The position numbers and the translations under genes were made by a program. A DNA stretch of 64,000 nt from the NCBI GenBank assembly GCA_044220635.1, contig JBGAQP010000014.1, positions 35,136 to 99,135 on the forward strand, given 5' to 3'. The stretch is from JBGAQP01 sp044220635. Lineage in GTDB: Bacteria > Pseudomonadota > Gammaproteobacteria > Burkholderiales > Usitatibacteraceae. Numbering within the stretch: the stretch's first letter is position 1; each line of letters starts with the position of its first letter. This document shows, piece after piece, positions 43,568 through 51,401 of the stretch. Under the pieces are notes generated by a model, which worked only from the letters and a program-made list of their open reading frames with translations, was not told the DNA's origin and did not search any database.

Positions 43568-43589
43568 GAGGGCCCCTGGCGGGGCCCTC
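43568..43589 (+). terminator. Intercistronic hairpin after the peptide genes
   Basis: GAGGGCCCC (43568-43576) pairs perfectly with GGGGCCCTC (43581-43589) around a TGGC loop, 18 bases after the peptide-4 stop and 22 bases before the CPBP gene. There is no T-run. It is probably a 3' stabiliser or partial attenuator that would leave peptide mRNA in excess over transporter mRNA. Confidence 0.55.
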
Positions 43590-43610
43590 GTCACCCTGGC
43601 CATCCCGGGC

Positions 43611-44453
43611 ATGAAGATCACGAAAGAGCCGGCGAGCGGATTTCAGATCGCCTTCCTGATTCTCGCCGTGGACTTCCTCTCGGCCGTGGCACTGAAATAC
43701 ACGGCGGACTACCTCGGCACGCCGAAGTCGGATCTCCGGCTGCTGAGCCACAACATCGCATTCGGTGTTGGATGGTCGATCCTCCTCGTCATCGGCCCGC
43801 TGCGACGCGCGTGCGGCGCTGAGCTTCGCAAGCCGCTTCCCTTTCGCATGGTTCCCGAGCTGATGTCGGTGGCGCTCGCGAAGCTCGCCAATCCCCTCGC
43901 CGTGACGGGAGGAACCCTCCTGTGGCTCCTCGCGACGCGTGGACAAGTTGCCGCCTGCGATGCGGTCGATGTCTGCGGGCTGGGGCAGCCGCATGCCGGG
44001 CGCTCCGCCGCGTACATCGTGAACTACATGTTCATCGCGGTCGTCGTCGGACCGATCCTGGAGGAACTCGTCTACCGCGGCTTCCTCTATCGCGCCTGGG
44101 AAAGGCAATGGGGATGGGTGCGCGCGATGCTCGCCACCGCGATCGTGTTCGGTCTCGTCCACCCCTCCCACATGGTTTCGGCGGCGATCGGCTCGATCGT
44201 CTACGTCGCGGTGCTGAGGCGCACGGGCACGATCTGGGGGCCGATCGCCGTCCATTCGGCATTCAATCTCGTCGTGAACCTCCCTGCGTACCAGTCGCTT
44301 CGCGCCGGCGATCCGCCCGAGGCCCTCCTCGGGCTGTCGTCGTGGATCCCCGAGCTCGCGTGCCTCGCCTTCGTCGCCGTCGCGCTGCCGCTGTACGTGT
44401 TCGCGTCCCGCCGGAGCGCCGCGGATTCCGGCGCGCCCGCCGTCGGCCCGTGA
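43611..44453 (+). CDS. CPBP-family intramembrane metalloprotease
   Basis: This 280-residue membrane protein has about seven or eight helices and the CPBP (Abi) motifs: EELVYRGFLYR (about 150-160), a His in FGLVHPSHM (about 183) and HSAFN (about 221). Members process proteins in the membrane and are often encoded with bacteriocins, where they serve in immunity or maturation. Here it lies between the peptides and the secretion genes. Its codon use is less strictly GC-ending than its neighbours, which may point to a separate origin. Its stop overlaps the HlyD start (GTGA). Confidence 0.88.
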   Translation: MKITKEPASGFQIAFLILAVDFLSAVALKYTADYLGTPKSDLRLLSHNIAFGVGWSILLVIGPLRRACGAELRKPLPFRMVPELMSVALAKLANPLAVTGGTLLWLLATRGQVAACDAVDVCGLGQPHAGRSAAYIVNYMFIAVVVGPILEELVYRGFLYRAWERQWGWVRAMLATAIVFGLVHPSHMVSAAIGSIVYVAVLRRTGTIWGPIAVHSAFNLVVNLPAYQSLRAGDPPEALLGLSSWIPELACLAFVAVALPLYVFASRRSAADSGAPAVGP

Positions 44454-45703
44454 ACGCTCCCCGCTTCCGGGCCGCGGTCGAGCGGGCGCGGGAGACGGCC
44501 TGGCTCGGTCGCATCGTGCTCATCCGCCCGTTGCCCGCCAGGGTCATGACGGCGGCCCTCGTCGCCATCGTCGCGGGTTCGCTCGTCTTCCTCGGGCTCG
44601 CCGAGGTCGCGCGCAAGGAACGCGTGCACGGCATCGTCGCCCCTTCCGGCGGGCTCGTGCGCGTGTACGCCCCGCGGCCCGGGCATGTGAGGAAGCGGCT
44701 TGTCGGGGAAGGCGAGCGCGTCGTGAAGGGCGATCCGCTCTTCGTCATCGCCGACGGGGTGGCTGCGGCCGCCTGGGGCGACCTCGGGGAGGCGCTCGAC
44801 GGACAATACGAGATGCGAAGGCGCGCGCTCGTCGAGCAGCGCGACCACCTGGGGCGCTCCGCGACGCAACAGCGGCTGCGGCTCGAGCGCCGGCGCCTCG
44901 CCCTCCTCGAGCAGCGCGACCGGCTCGCCGCCGAGCATCGCGCGCTCGATGCCCGCGTCGCCCTTTCCTCGGGCGAGCTCGCCCGGGTCGCGCGACTGGA
45001 AGGCCTCGGTTTCGTCGCGCCCGCCGTGCGCGCCGCGCGCCAGGAGGAGTTCATGGACCAGGAGGTCCGCGTGATGGCGCTCGAGCGCTCCGCGCGTTCG
45101 ATGGCGGGAGAGGCCGAGGAGCTCGCCGCAGAGATCGCCGCCACCGATGCCCAGGCGAAGGCGCAGGTCGCCGCGATCGAAGCGCAGCTCGCCGCGCTGC
45201 AGCAGGAGCGCCTCGAACGCCGCTCCGCGCACGAGGCGGTGGTCGTCGCACCCCAGGCCGGCGTCGTGACGATGGTGCTCGCCGCCGAGGGCCAGGCCGC
45301 GGCGCCCGGCGTTCCGCTGCTGAGCCTCGTTCCCGAGGGCGCGCGCCTCGAGGTGCAACTCTTCGCGCCGTCGCGCTCCATCGGTTTCGTGCGCGACGGG
45401 CAGGAAGTGCTCCTGCGCTTCCCCGCGTTCCCGTTCCAGAAGTTCGGCAGCCAGAAGGGGCGCGTCGCGCACGTCTCGCGCACCGCGCTCGCCCCGGGCG
45501 AGCTCGGGTTCACGCCGCCCGACCGCAGCCCCGAGGCGCTCTTCCGGCTGCGGGTCGCGCTCGCTTCCGAGACCGTCGAGGCTTACGGGCGGCCCGAGTC
45601 GCTGCAGCCCGGCATGCAGGTCGAGGCGGACATCCTCCTCGACCGGCGCCGCCTGATCGAGTGGATCTTCGAGCCGCTCTTCAGCCTCTCCGGGCGGCTT
45701 TGA
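44450..45703 (+). CDS. HlyD-family periplasmic adaptor subunit
   Basis: This 417-residue protein has one N-terminal membrane helix (about 33-53), a lipoyl half-motif (IVAPSGGLVRVYAPRPG, about 65-82), a long alpha-helical hairpin (about 105-250), a second lipoyl half (VVVAPQAGVVTMV), and a C-terminal beta-barrel domain. It links the inner-membrane ABC transporter to an outer-membrane TolC-type channel, which is not encoded here. The GTG at 44450 overlaps the CPBP stop, and the ABC gene starts directly after its stop. Confidence 0.93.
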   Translation: MNAPRFRAAVERARETAWLGRIVLIRPLPARVMTAALVAIVAGSLVFLGLAEVARKERVHGIVAPSGGLVRVYAPRPGHVRKRLVGEGERVVKGDPLFVIADGVAAAAWGDLGEALDGQYEMRRRALVEQRDHLGRSATQQRLRLERRRLALLEQRDRLAAEHRALDARVALSSGELARVARLEGLGFVAPAVRAARQEEFMDQEVRVMALERSARSMAGEAEELAAEIAATDAQAKAQVAAIEAQLAALQQERLERRSAHEAVVVAPQAGVVTMVLAAEGQAAAPGVPLLSLVPEGARLEVQLFAPSRSIGFVRDGQEVLLRFPAFPFQKFGSQKGRVAHVSRTALAPGELGFTPPDRSPEALFRLRVALASETVEAYGRPESLQPGMQVEADILLDRRRLIEWIFEPLFSLSGRL

Positions 45704-47836
45704 ATGGAGGCGACCGCCGGGCTCGAGCTCGGGCCGCGCCGCCGGCTTCCCGTGTTCCTGCAGACCGAGGCCGCCGAGTGCGGGCTCGCGAGCCTCGGCA
45801 TGATCGCCTGCTTCCACGGGCACCGCACCGACCTCGCGGCGTTGCGCCGGCGCTTCACGGTCTCGCTCAAGGGCGCCACCCTCGCGCACCTGATGCAGGC
45901 GGCTGGTCGCCTCGGGTTCGCCCCGCGGGCTCTGCGGCTCGAGCTCGAGGAGCTCGCGCGGCTCAAGACGCCCTGCGTCCTGCACTGGGACCTCAACCAT
46001 TTCGTGGTGCTCAAGTCGGCGGACGCGCGCGGCGCCGAGATCCACGACCCGGCGGCGGGCGCGCGGCGGCTGGGCCTCGCGGAGCTCTCGAAGCACTTCA
46101 CGGGAGTCGCGCTCGAGCTCACGCCGACCTCCGAATTCAGGCCCCTCGACGAGCGCCGCCGCATCCATCTGCGCGACCTGACGGGCCCGATCCGGGGGCT
46201 CGCCCCTTCGCTCGCGCAGGTGTTCCTCCTCGCCCTCGCGCTCCAGGCCGTGGCGGTCGTCGCGCCCTTCCACATGCAATGGGCCGTGGACGGCGCGGTG
46301 GTGGCGGGCGACCGCGACCTGCTCACGGTCCTCGGCCTCGGCTTCCTGATGCTCGTCGCCGTGCAGGCCGCGATCTCGGCGCTGCGCTCCTGGGTGGTGC
46401 TCTACCTCGGGACCACCCTCAACCTCCAGTGGCTCGCCAACGTCTTCTCGCACCTGCTGCGCCTGCCGGTGAGCTACTTCGAGAAGCGCCACCTCGGCGA
46501 CGTGGTCTCGCGCTTCGGGGCGGTCAACGCGATCCAGCGCACGCTCACGACGGGATTCGTCGAGGCCCTCATCGACGGCGTCATGGCGGTGGCGACGCTC
46601 GCGATGATGCTCGTCTACAGCGTGCGCCTCACGCTCGTCGCCGTCGCGAGCGTGACCGCCTACGGGCTGCTGCGCTGGGCGTTCTACAACCCGCTGCGGC
46701 GCGCGACCGAGGAGCACATCGTGCACGCGGCCAGGCAGCAGAGCCACTTCCTCGAGACGGTGCGCGGCGTGCAGTCGATCAAGCTCTTCGGCCGGCAGGA
46801 AGAGCGGCGCTCGCGCTGGCTCAACCTCGTGGTGGATGCCGTGAACCGGGACCTCGCGGCGCAGAAGCTGGGCCTCGGCTTCCGGTCCGCCAACAGCCTC
46901 GTCTTCGGCGCCGAGCGCGTCGCCGTCGTGTGGCTCGGCGCGCTGCTCGTGCTCGACAGCGCGTTCTCGGTGGGCATGCTCTTCGCGTTCGTCGCCTACA
47001 AGGAGCAGTTCTCCGCGCGCTTCGCGGGCCTCGTGGACAAGCTGATCGACCTGAGGATGCTGGGCCTGCAGGGCGAGCGCCTCGCCGACATCGTGCTCAC
47101 CCCTCCGGAGCAGCAGGCGCCCTCCGTCGCGGCGGACGCGGTCGAGCCATCCCTCGAGGTGCGCGATCTCTCCTACCGCTATTCGGAAATGGAGCCCTTC
47201 GTGGTTCGTGGCTGCTCCTTTCGCGTCGAGCCGGGGGAGTCGGTGGCGATCGTCGGCCCCTCGGGGGGCGGGAAGACCACGCTCCTCAAGCTCATGCTGG
47301 GCCTGCTCGTCCCCACCGACGGCAAGGTCCTCGCGGGCGGCGTGGACGTGCAGAAGCTCGGCATCGACCAGTACCGCAAGCTCGTGGGCACGGTGATGCA
47401 GGACGACCAGCTCTTCGCGGGGTCGATTGCCGACAACATCGCCTTCTTCGACACGGGGGCGGATCTCGCGGCCGTGGAGCGGGCCGCGCGCCTCGCCGCC
47501 GTGCACGAGGACATCGCCGCCATGCCCATGGGCTACAACACGCTCATCGGCGACATGGGCGCGGCGCTCTCCGGCGGCCAGAAGCAGAGGATCCTGCTCG
47601 CCCGCGCGCTCTTCAAGCAGCCGCGCATCCTCTTCCTCGACGAGGCGACGAGCGCCCTCGACGTGCAGAAGGAGCGGGCCGTGAACGAGGCGATCCGCGG
47701 CCTCGAGCTCACGCGCATCCTCATCGCCCACCGGCCCGAGACCATCGCTTCGGCCGGGCGCGTCATCGTGCTGCAGGGCGGGAAGGTCGGGCAGGACCTG
47801 CGCCGGGCCGTCGCCGGACCGGCGTCAGCCGCTTGA
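45704..47836 (+). CDS. Peptidase-containing ABC transporter (PCAT) for double-glycine peptides
   Basis: This 710-residue protein has three parts. An N-terminal C39 peptidase (about 1-140) has the catalytic triad Cys26 (QTEAAECGLAS), His99 and Asp115. A six-helix membrane domain follows (about 170-450). A C-terminal ATPase has Walker A GPSGGGKTT (about 520), LSGGQKQR (about 623) and Walker B ILFLDEATSALD (about 645). PCATs cut the leader after Gly-Gly and pump the peptide out. It is the defining gene of the cluster; the four upstream genes supply exactly the expected substrates. Confidence 0.95.
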   Translation: MEATAGLELGPRRRLPVFLQTEAAECGLASLGMIACFHGHRTDLAALRRRFTVSLKGATLAHLMQAAGRLGFAPRALRLELEELARLKTPCVLHWDLNHFVVLKSADARGAEIHDPAAGARRLGLAELSKHFTGVALELTPTSEFRPLDERRRIHLRDLTGPIRGLAPSLAQVFLLALALQAVAVVAPFHMQWAVDGAVVAGDRDLLTVLGLGFLMLVAVQAAISALRSWVVLYLGTTLNLQWLANVFSHLLRLPVSYFEKRHLGDVVSRFGAVNAIQRTLTTGFVEALIDGVMAVATLAMMLVYSVRLTLVAVASVTAYGLLRWAFYNPLRRATEEHIVHAARQQSHFLETVRGVQSIKLFGRQEERRSRWLNLVVDAVNRDLAAQKLGLGFRSANSLVFGAERVAVVWLGALLVLDSAFSVGMLFAFVAYKEQFSARFAGLVDKLIDLRMLGLQGERLADIVLTPPEQQAPSVAADAVEPSLEVRDLSYRYSEMEPFVVRGCSFRVEPGESVAIVGPSGGGKTTLLKLMLGLLVPTDGKVLAGGVDVQKLGIDQYRKLVGTVMQDDQLFAGSIADNIAFFDTGADLAAVERAARLAAVHEDIAAMPMGYNTLIGDMGAALSGGQKQRILLARALFKQPRILFLDEATSALDVQKERAVNEAIRGLELTRILIAHRPETIASAGRVIVLQGGKVGQDLRRAVAGPASAA

Positions 47837-47861
47837 CGGCCCCGCCGGCTGTCTATACATT

Positions 47862-48143
47862 ATGCCAATACACTTCACGTGGGACGAGGCGAAGCGGCGC
47901 GGAAACCTGCGCCGCCACGGCCTGGACTTCGCGGATGCGCCGGCGGTCTTCTCGGGCCCGACGCTGACGTACGAGGACGATCGTTTCGACTACGGGGAGC
48001 GAAGATACGTGACTCTCGGATGGATCGGGACGATCGCGGTCTCCCTCGTCCACACGGAGTCGCCGGAACGGATCCACTTCATTTCGTTTCGAAAGGCCAC
48101 GCGCCATGAAGAAGCCCTCCTCCTCCGCGGCCTCGCGCACTGA
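47862..48143 (+). CDS. brnT: BrnT family toxin (type II toxin-antitoxin)
   Basis: This 93-residue protein matches BrnT: an FTWDEAKRRGNLRRHGLDF opening, then ERRYVTLGW and the IHFISFRKATRHEE end. BrnT is an RNase that blocks translation and is neutralised by BrnA. It overlaps brnA by 38 bases. Its TATACATTATG region (about 47854-47864) lies on the start codon and may be an autoregulated promoter/operator. It begins 25 bases after the PCAT gene. Confidence 0.92.
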   Translation: MPIHFTWDEAKRRGNLRRHGLDFADAPAVFSGPTLTYEDDRFDYGERRYVTLGWIGTIAVSLVHTESPERIHFISFRKATRHEEALLLRGLAH

Positions 48144-48384
48144 CTGGCGCCGCGTCCGCACCCAGAAGGACCGCGACATCCGCATCACGAAGGAGCACCC
48201 CGAGGCGGACGTGACGCACATCGTCCGCAGGATCGTCCGCCACGGGCTCGAGCCCGTGGGCCCCAAGGCCTCGATCTCGCTTCGGATCGACGCGGACGTC
48301 CTCGAGTGGTTCAAGGCGCAGGGCCCCGGGTACCAGACGCGCATGAACGCGGTCCTCCGGGCGTTCCGCGACGCTTCCCGCTGA
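48106..48384 (+). CDS. brnA: BrnA antitoxin
   Basis: This 92-residue protein has a basic N-terminal arm and a ribbon-helix-helix C-terminus (KASISLRIDADVLEWFKAQG and MNAVLRAFRDA). BrnA binds BrnT and represses the operon. Its start lies within brnT, which couples translation of both. Confidence 0.92.
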   Translation: MKKPSSSAASRTDWRRVRTQKDRDIRITKEHPEADVTHIVRRIVRHGLEPVGPKASISLRIDADVLEWFKAQGPGYQTRMNAVLRAFRDASR

Positions 48385-48411
48385 GTCGCGGCGCCGGCAA
48401 CCCCCCGGCGC

Positions 48412-49596
48412 TCAGCCCCGCTTCGCCCCGCCGCTGGTGGCGAGCAGCACGATGATGATCGTGGCAAGCCCCCAGGCCATGGCGGGGAAGTCCCCGGCGA
48501 GCGCGGCGAGCGCGGGCTTCTCGGCCACCTTGCCCACCACCATGCCGATCCGCGCGAGCGCGGCCACCGCGAGCATGGAGAAGAGCATCCCGGTGATCGT
48601 GCCCTCCTTGCCCGGATGGCCGACGGCGATTCCCGCGGAGACCGCGCTCATGAGGATCGCGCCCCAGCAGGCGCCGACCGCGAACTGCGCGACGATGAGC
48701 CGATCGAGCTCCATCGCGCGCGAGCAGGCGAGGAGCGCGGCCACCCCCGCCACGCCCGCCGCCGCCATCACGAGCGGCCCGCCGAAGCGCTTGGCGAGGA
48801 GCGAGGCCGGAAGCACCGCGAGGTTGAACCCGACCCAGAAGACGGGCATCAGCTTCGGGAGCTGGTCCGCGCTCGCGAGCCGCGCGTAGGACGGGGCGGA
48901 ATTCACCGAGAAGTGCACCTGGAAGCCGAAGCCGAAGAGCGCCACGGCGAGCGCGAAGGCGAGCACGGCGATCGCGGGCACGGTGCGGAAGCGCCACTCG
49001 CGCTCCTGCAGCGTGGAGGTCGTCCCCACCCAGTCGCGCTCGGCCGCGGCGAGCCCGAGGGTGACGAGCACGAGCACGGCGGAGGCCGCCGCGAAGGGCA
49101 CGCGGGGATCCACGTCCTTCAACGCGCCGCCGAGGTAGGGCGCGATCGCCGCCGCGACCCCGAGGCCCAGCAGGTACATGGCCGCGAGCCAGGGCTGGCG
49201 CGACTGCGCCATGTGCCGGCCGAGCAGCACGAGGGGAGGCGCGCGCAGGGCCGAGGAGGTGATGCTCCAGAAGACGGTGAGCGCGAGGAAGCCCGCGGCG
49301 CCGCCCATGGGGGCCACGTGCGGCATCGCGAGGAACGCCGCGCCCGAGAACGCCGTGACCCAGGCCACCTGGCGGCCGAGGCGCCCGAAGACGCTCGCCA
49401 CGCGGTCGGCGTACACGCCCGCGGCCCAGTCGCAGACGACGAAGATCGCCTGGTCGAGCATCAGGATCCACGGCACCCAGCGCTTGTCGATCCCCGCCTG
49501 CCCCGCGAGGCCGGGCAGGTAGATCACGTACACCACCCAGGTGAGCATGAAGAAGAACTGCAGGGTGGCGAGGTAGGTGCCGCGGGGATGGTTCAT
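48412..49596 (-). CDS. MFS-type transporter
   Basis: This 394-residue protein has about twelve hydrophobic helices in two halves with a central loop (STLQEREWRF, about 205-215). It has the MFS layout but no motif that fixes a substrate. The ATG at 49596 is preferred; upstream frame is interrupted by low-hydrophobicity sequence. It is divergent from the EamA gene, whose promoter region it faces. Confidence 0.8.
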   Translation of the reverse strand: MNHPRGTYLATLQFFFMLTWVVYVIYLPGLAGQAGIDKRWVPWILMLDQAIFVVCDWAAGVYADRVASVFGRLGRQVAWVTAFSGAAFLAMPHVAPMGGAAGFLALTVFWSITSSALRAPPLVLLGRHMAQSRQPWLAAMYLLGLGVAAAIAPYLGGALKDVDPRVPFAAASAVLVLVTLGLAAAERDWVGTTSTLQEREWRFRTVPAIAVLAFALAVALFGFGFQVHFSVNSAPSYARLASADQLPKLMPVFWVGFNLAVLPASLLAKRFGGPLVMAAAGVAGVAALLACSRAMELDRLIVAQFAVGACWGAILMSAVSAGIAVGHPGKEGTITGMLFSMLAVAALARIGMVVGKVAEKPALAALAGDFPAMAWGLATIIIVLLATSGGAKRG

Positions 49597-49621
49597 GGGC
49601 GGGGCTCTGGGGCTCGCATCG

Positions 49622-49666
49622 TATAATGCCAGCGAGGGCGCGGTTCCGGGCGCCCTCCTTTCTTTT
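49622..49666 (+). promoter_or_regulatory. TATAAT promoter with a 5' leader hairpin before the EamA transporter
   Basis: TATAAT at 49622-49627 predicts transcription starting near 49634. GAGGGCGC (49634-49641) and GCGCCCTC (49650-49657) form a perfect 8-bp stem, followed by CTTTCTTTT (49658-49666). This looks like an intrinsic terminator placed at the very 5' end of the transcript, 19 bases before the start codon, so it may be an attenuator or a 5' stabiliser. Confidence 0.55.
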
Positions 49667-49684
49667 CCCGCCCCCCGCCCCCTC

Positions 49685-50554
49685 ATGACCTCGTCCTGGA
49701 TGCTCGTCGCCGGCTTCCTCTTCGCGGCGATGGGCGTCTTCGTGAAGATGGGCTCCGAGCACTTCAGCGCCGCCGAGCTCGCCTTCTACCGCTCGCTGCT
49801 CACCTTCCTCGTGATGGCGGGCGTGGTGCTCGCGAAGCGCGAGCGGGTGACGACCCCGCACCTGGGCACGCACATCCTGCGCGGCGTCGTGGGGGTGATC
49901 TCCCTCATCGGCTATTTCCACGCGATCTCGGAGCTGCCGCTCGCGACCGCGCAGACGCTCAACTACACCTCGCCCCTCTTCCTCGCGATCGCCACCACCG
50001 TGGTGCTGGGCGAGCGCTTCTCGCCCTGGCTCATCGTCGCGATCCTGCTGGGCTTCGGGGGCGTGGCGATGCTGCTCCAGCCCACCTTCGCCGCGGGCAA
50101 GCTCGCCGCGGCCATGATCGGGCTCTTCTCGGGCGTGCTCGCCGCCTGGGCCTACCTCGCGGTGCGAACGCTCGGGCGGCTGGGCGAGCCCGATTGGCGC
50201 GTGGTCTTCTGGTTCGGCCTCGTGGGCACGATCCTGTGCGCGAGCTGGCAGCTCGCCACCTCCACCTTCCACCCCATCACCTGGGGCAACGTGTGGATCC
50301 TCGCGGGGATCGGCGCCTGCGGCACGCTCGCGCAGCTCGCGATGACGCGGGCCTACCGCACGGGCAACACCATGGTCGTGAGCACCTATTCGTATTCGAC
50401 CATCGTCTTCGCGGCGGCCTTCATGCTCGCGATCTGGGGGGACGTGCCGCCCGCGCTCGGCTGGGCGGGCATGGCGGTGATCGTGGCGAGCGGCCTGCTC
50501 GCGATGCGCGTGGAGAAGAAGGAGCAGGTCGAGGAAGCGGGATTCGAGGGCTGA
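49685..50554 (+). CDS. EamA-family (DMT) permease
   Basis: This 289-residue protein has ten hydrophobic helices made of two EamA repeats (about 5-130 and 145-280), with the conserved YTSPLFLAI and RAYRTGNTMVVS segments. Such drug/metabolite transporters export amino acids or other small compounds; the substrate is unknown. The rhodanese gene begins one base after its stop, so they share a transcript. Confidence 0.9.
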   Translation: MTSSWMLVAGFLFAAMGVFVKMGSEHFSAAELAFYRSLLTFLVMAGVVLAKRERVTTPHLGTHILRGVVGVISLIGYFHAISELPLATAQTLNYTSPLFLAIATTVVLGERFSPWLIVAILLGFGGVAMLLQPTFAAGKLAAAMIGLFSGVLAAWAYLAVRTLGRLGEPDWRVVFWFGLVGTILCASWQLATSTFHPITWGNVWILAGIGACGTLAQLAMTRAYRTGNTMVVSTYSYSTIVFAAAFMLAIWGDVPPALGWAGMAVIVASGLLAMRVEKKEQVEEAGFEG

Positions 50555-50555
50555 C

Positions 50556-51401
50556 ATGGAAAAGATGCTGGTGACCACGGAAGAGCTGGCGGCGCACCTC
50601 CAGGACCCGGACTGGGTCCTCTTCGACACGCGCCACGACCTCACGGACCCGGAATACGGGCCGGACGTCTACGCCGACGGGCACATCCCCGGCGCGTATT
50701 TCCTGCACACCGATTTCGACCTCGCGGGCCCGAAGACGGGGACCAACGGGCGGCACCCGTTGCCCGACCCGGCGGTGTTCGCGGCGAAGGTCGAGCGCTG
50801 CGGCGTCGCGCCCGGCCGGCAGGTCGTGGTCTACGACGACATGGGCGGCAACTGGGCGGTGCGGCTCTGGTGGATGCTGCGGTGGCTCGGCCACGACCGG
50901 GTGGCGCTCCTCGACGGGCACTATCCGAAGTGGCTCGCGGAGCTTCGCGGGCACAGCCGCGCGGTGCCCGCGCCGCGCGAAGGCGATTTCAAGCCGCGGC
51001 CGCGCACGGGCGGCGACGTGGACGTCCGCTACGTCGCCGGGCACCTGCGAAATCCCGGAATGAAGCTCGTGGACGCGCGCCCCGTCGAGCGTTTCGAGGG
51101 CCGCAAGGAGACGATCGACCCGGTGGCGGGCCACGTGCCCGGCGCCGCGAGCCGCTTCTGGCAGAAGAACCTCGCGAAAGGCGGCGTCTTCAAGGCGCCC
51201 GAGGCGCTGCGCGCGGAGTTCGCGGAGCTGCTCGGCGGCGCCACGCCCGAAAGCGTCGTGCACATGTGCGGCTCGGGAGTCACCGCCTGCCACAACCTCT
51301 TCGCGATGGAGCTCGCGGGGCTTCGCGGCTCGCGGCTCTATCCGGGCTCGTGGAGCGAGTGGTGCGCGGACCGCTCGCGGCCCGTCGCGACCGGGCCGTG
51401 A
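50556..51401 (+). CDS. Sulfurtransferase (tandem rhodanese, SseA-like)
   Basis: This 281-residue protein has two rhodanese domains (about 5-135 and 150-278). The C-terminal domain holds the active Cys in CGSGVTACHN (about 232-241), the CG[S/T]GxT loop of 3-mercaptopyruvate sulfurtransferases. These move sulfur to cyanide or thiols. It is cytoplasmic. Its stop overlaps the GTG start of the S9 peptidase gene (GTGA). Confidence 0.92.
   Translation: MEKMLVTTEELAAHLQDPDWVLFDTRHDLTDPEYGPDVYADGHIPGAYFLHTDFDLAGPKTGTNGRHPLPDPAVFAAKVERCGVAPGRQVVVYDDMGGNWAVRLWWMLRWLGHDRVALLDGHYPKWLAELRGHSRAVPAPREGDFKPRPRTGGDVDVRYVAGHLRNPGMKLVDARPVERFEGRKETIDPVAGHVPGAASRFWQKNLAKGGVFKAPEALRAEFAELLGGATPESVVHMCGSGVTACHNLFAMELAGLRGSRLYPGSWSEWCADRSRPVATGP

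Noticed and set aside
48385..48411. Terminator between brnA and the MFS gene
   Set aside because: A GC-rich stem (GCGCCGG/CCGGCGC) is present but there is no T-run and the spacing is short; kept out of the feature list.
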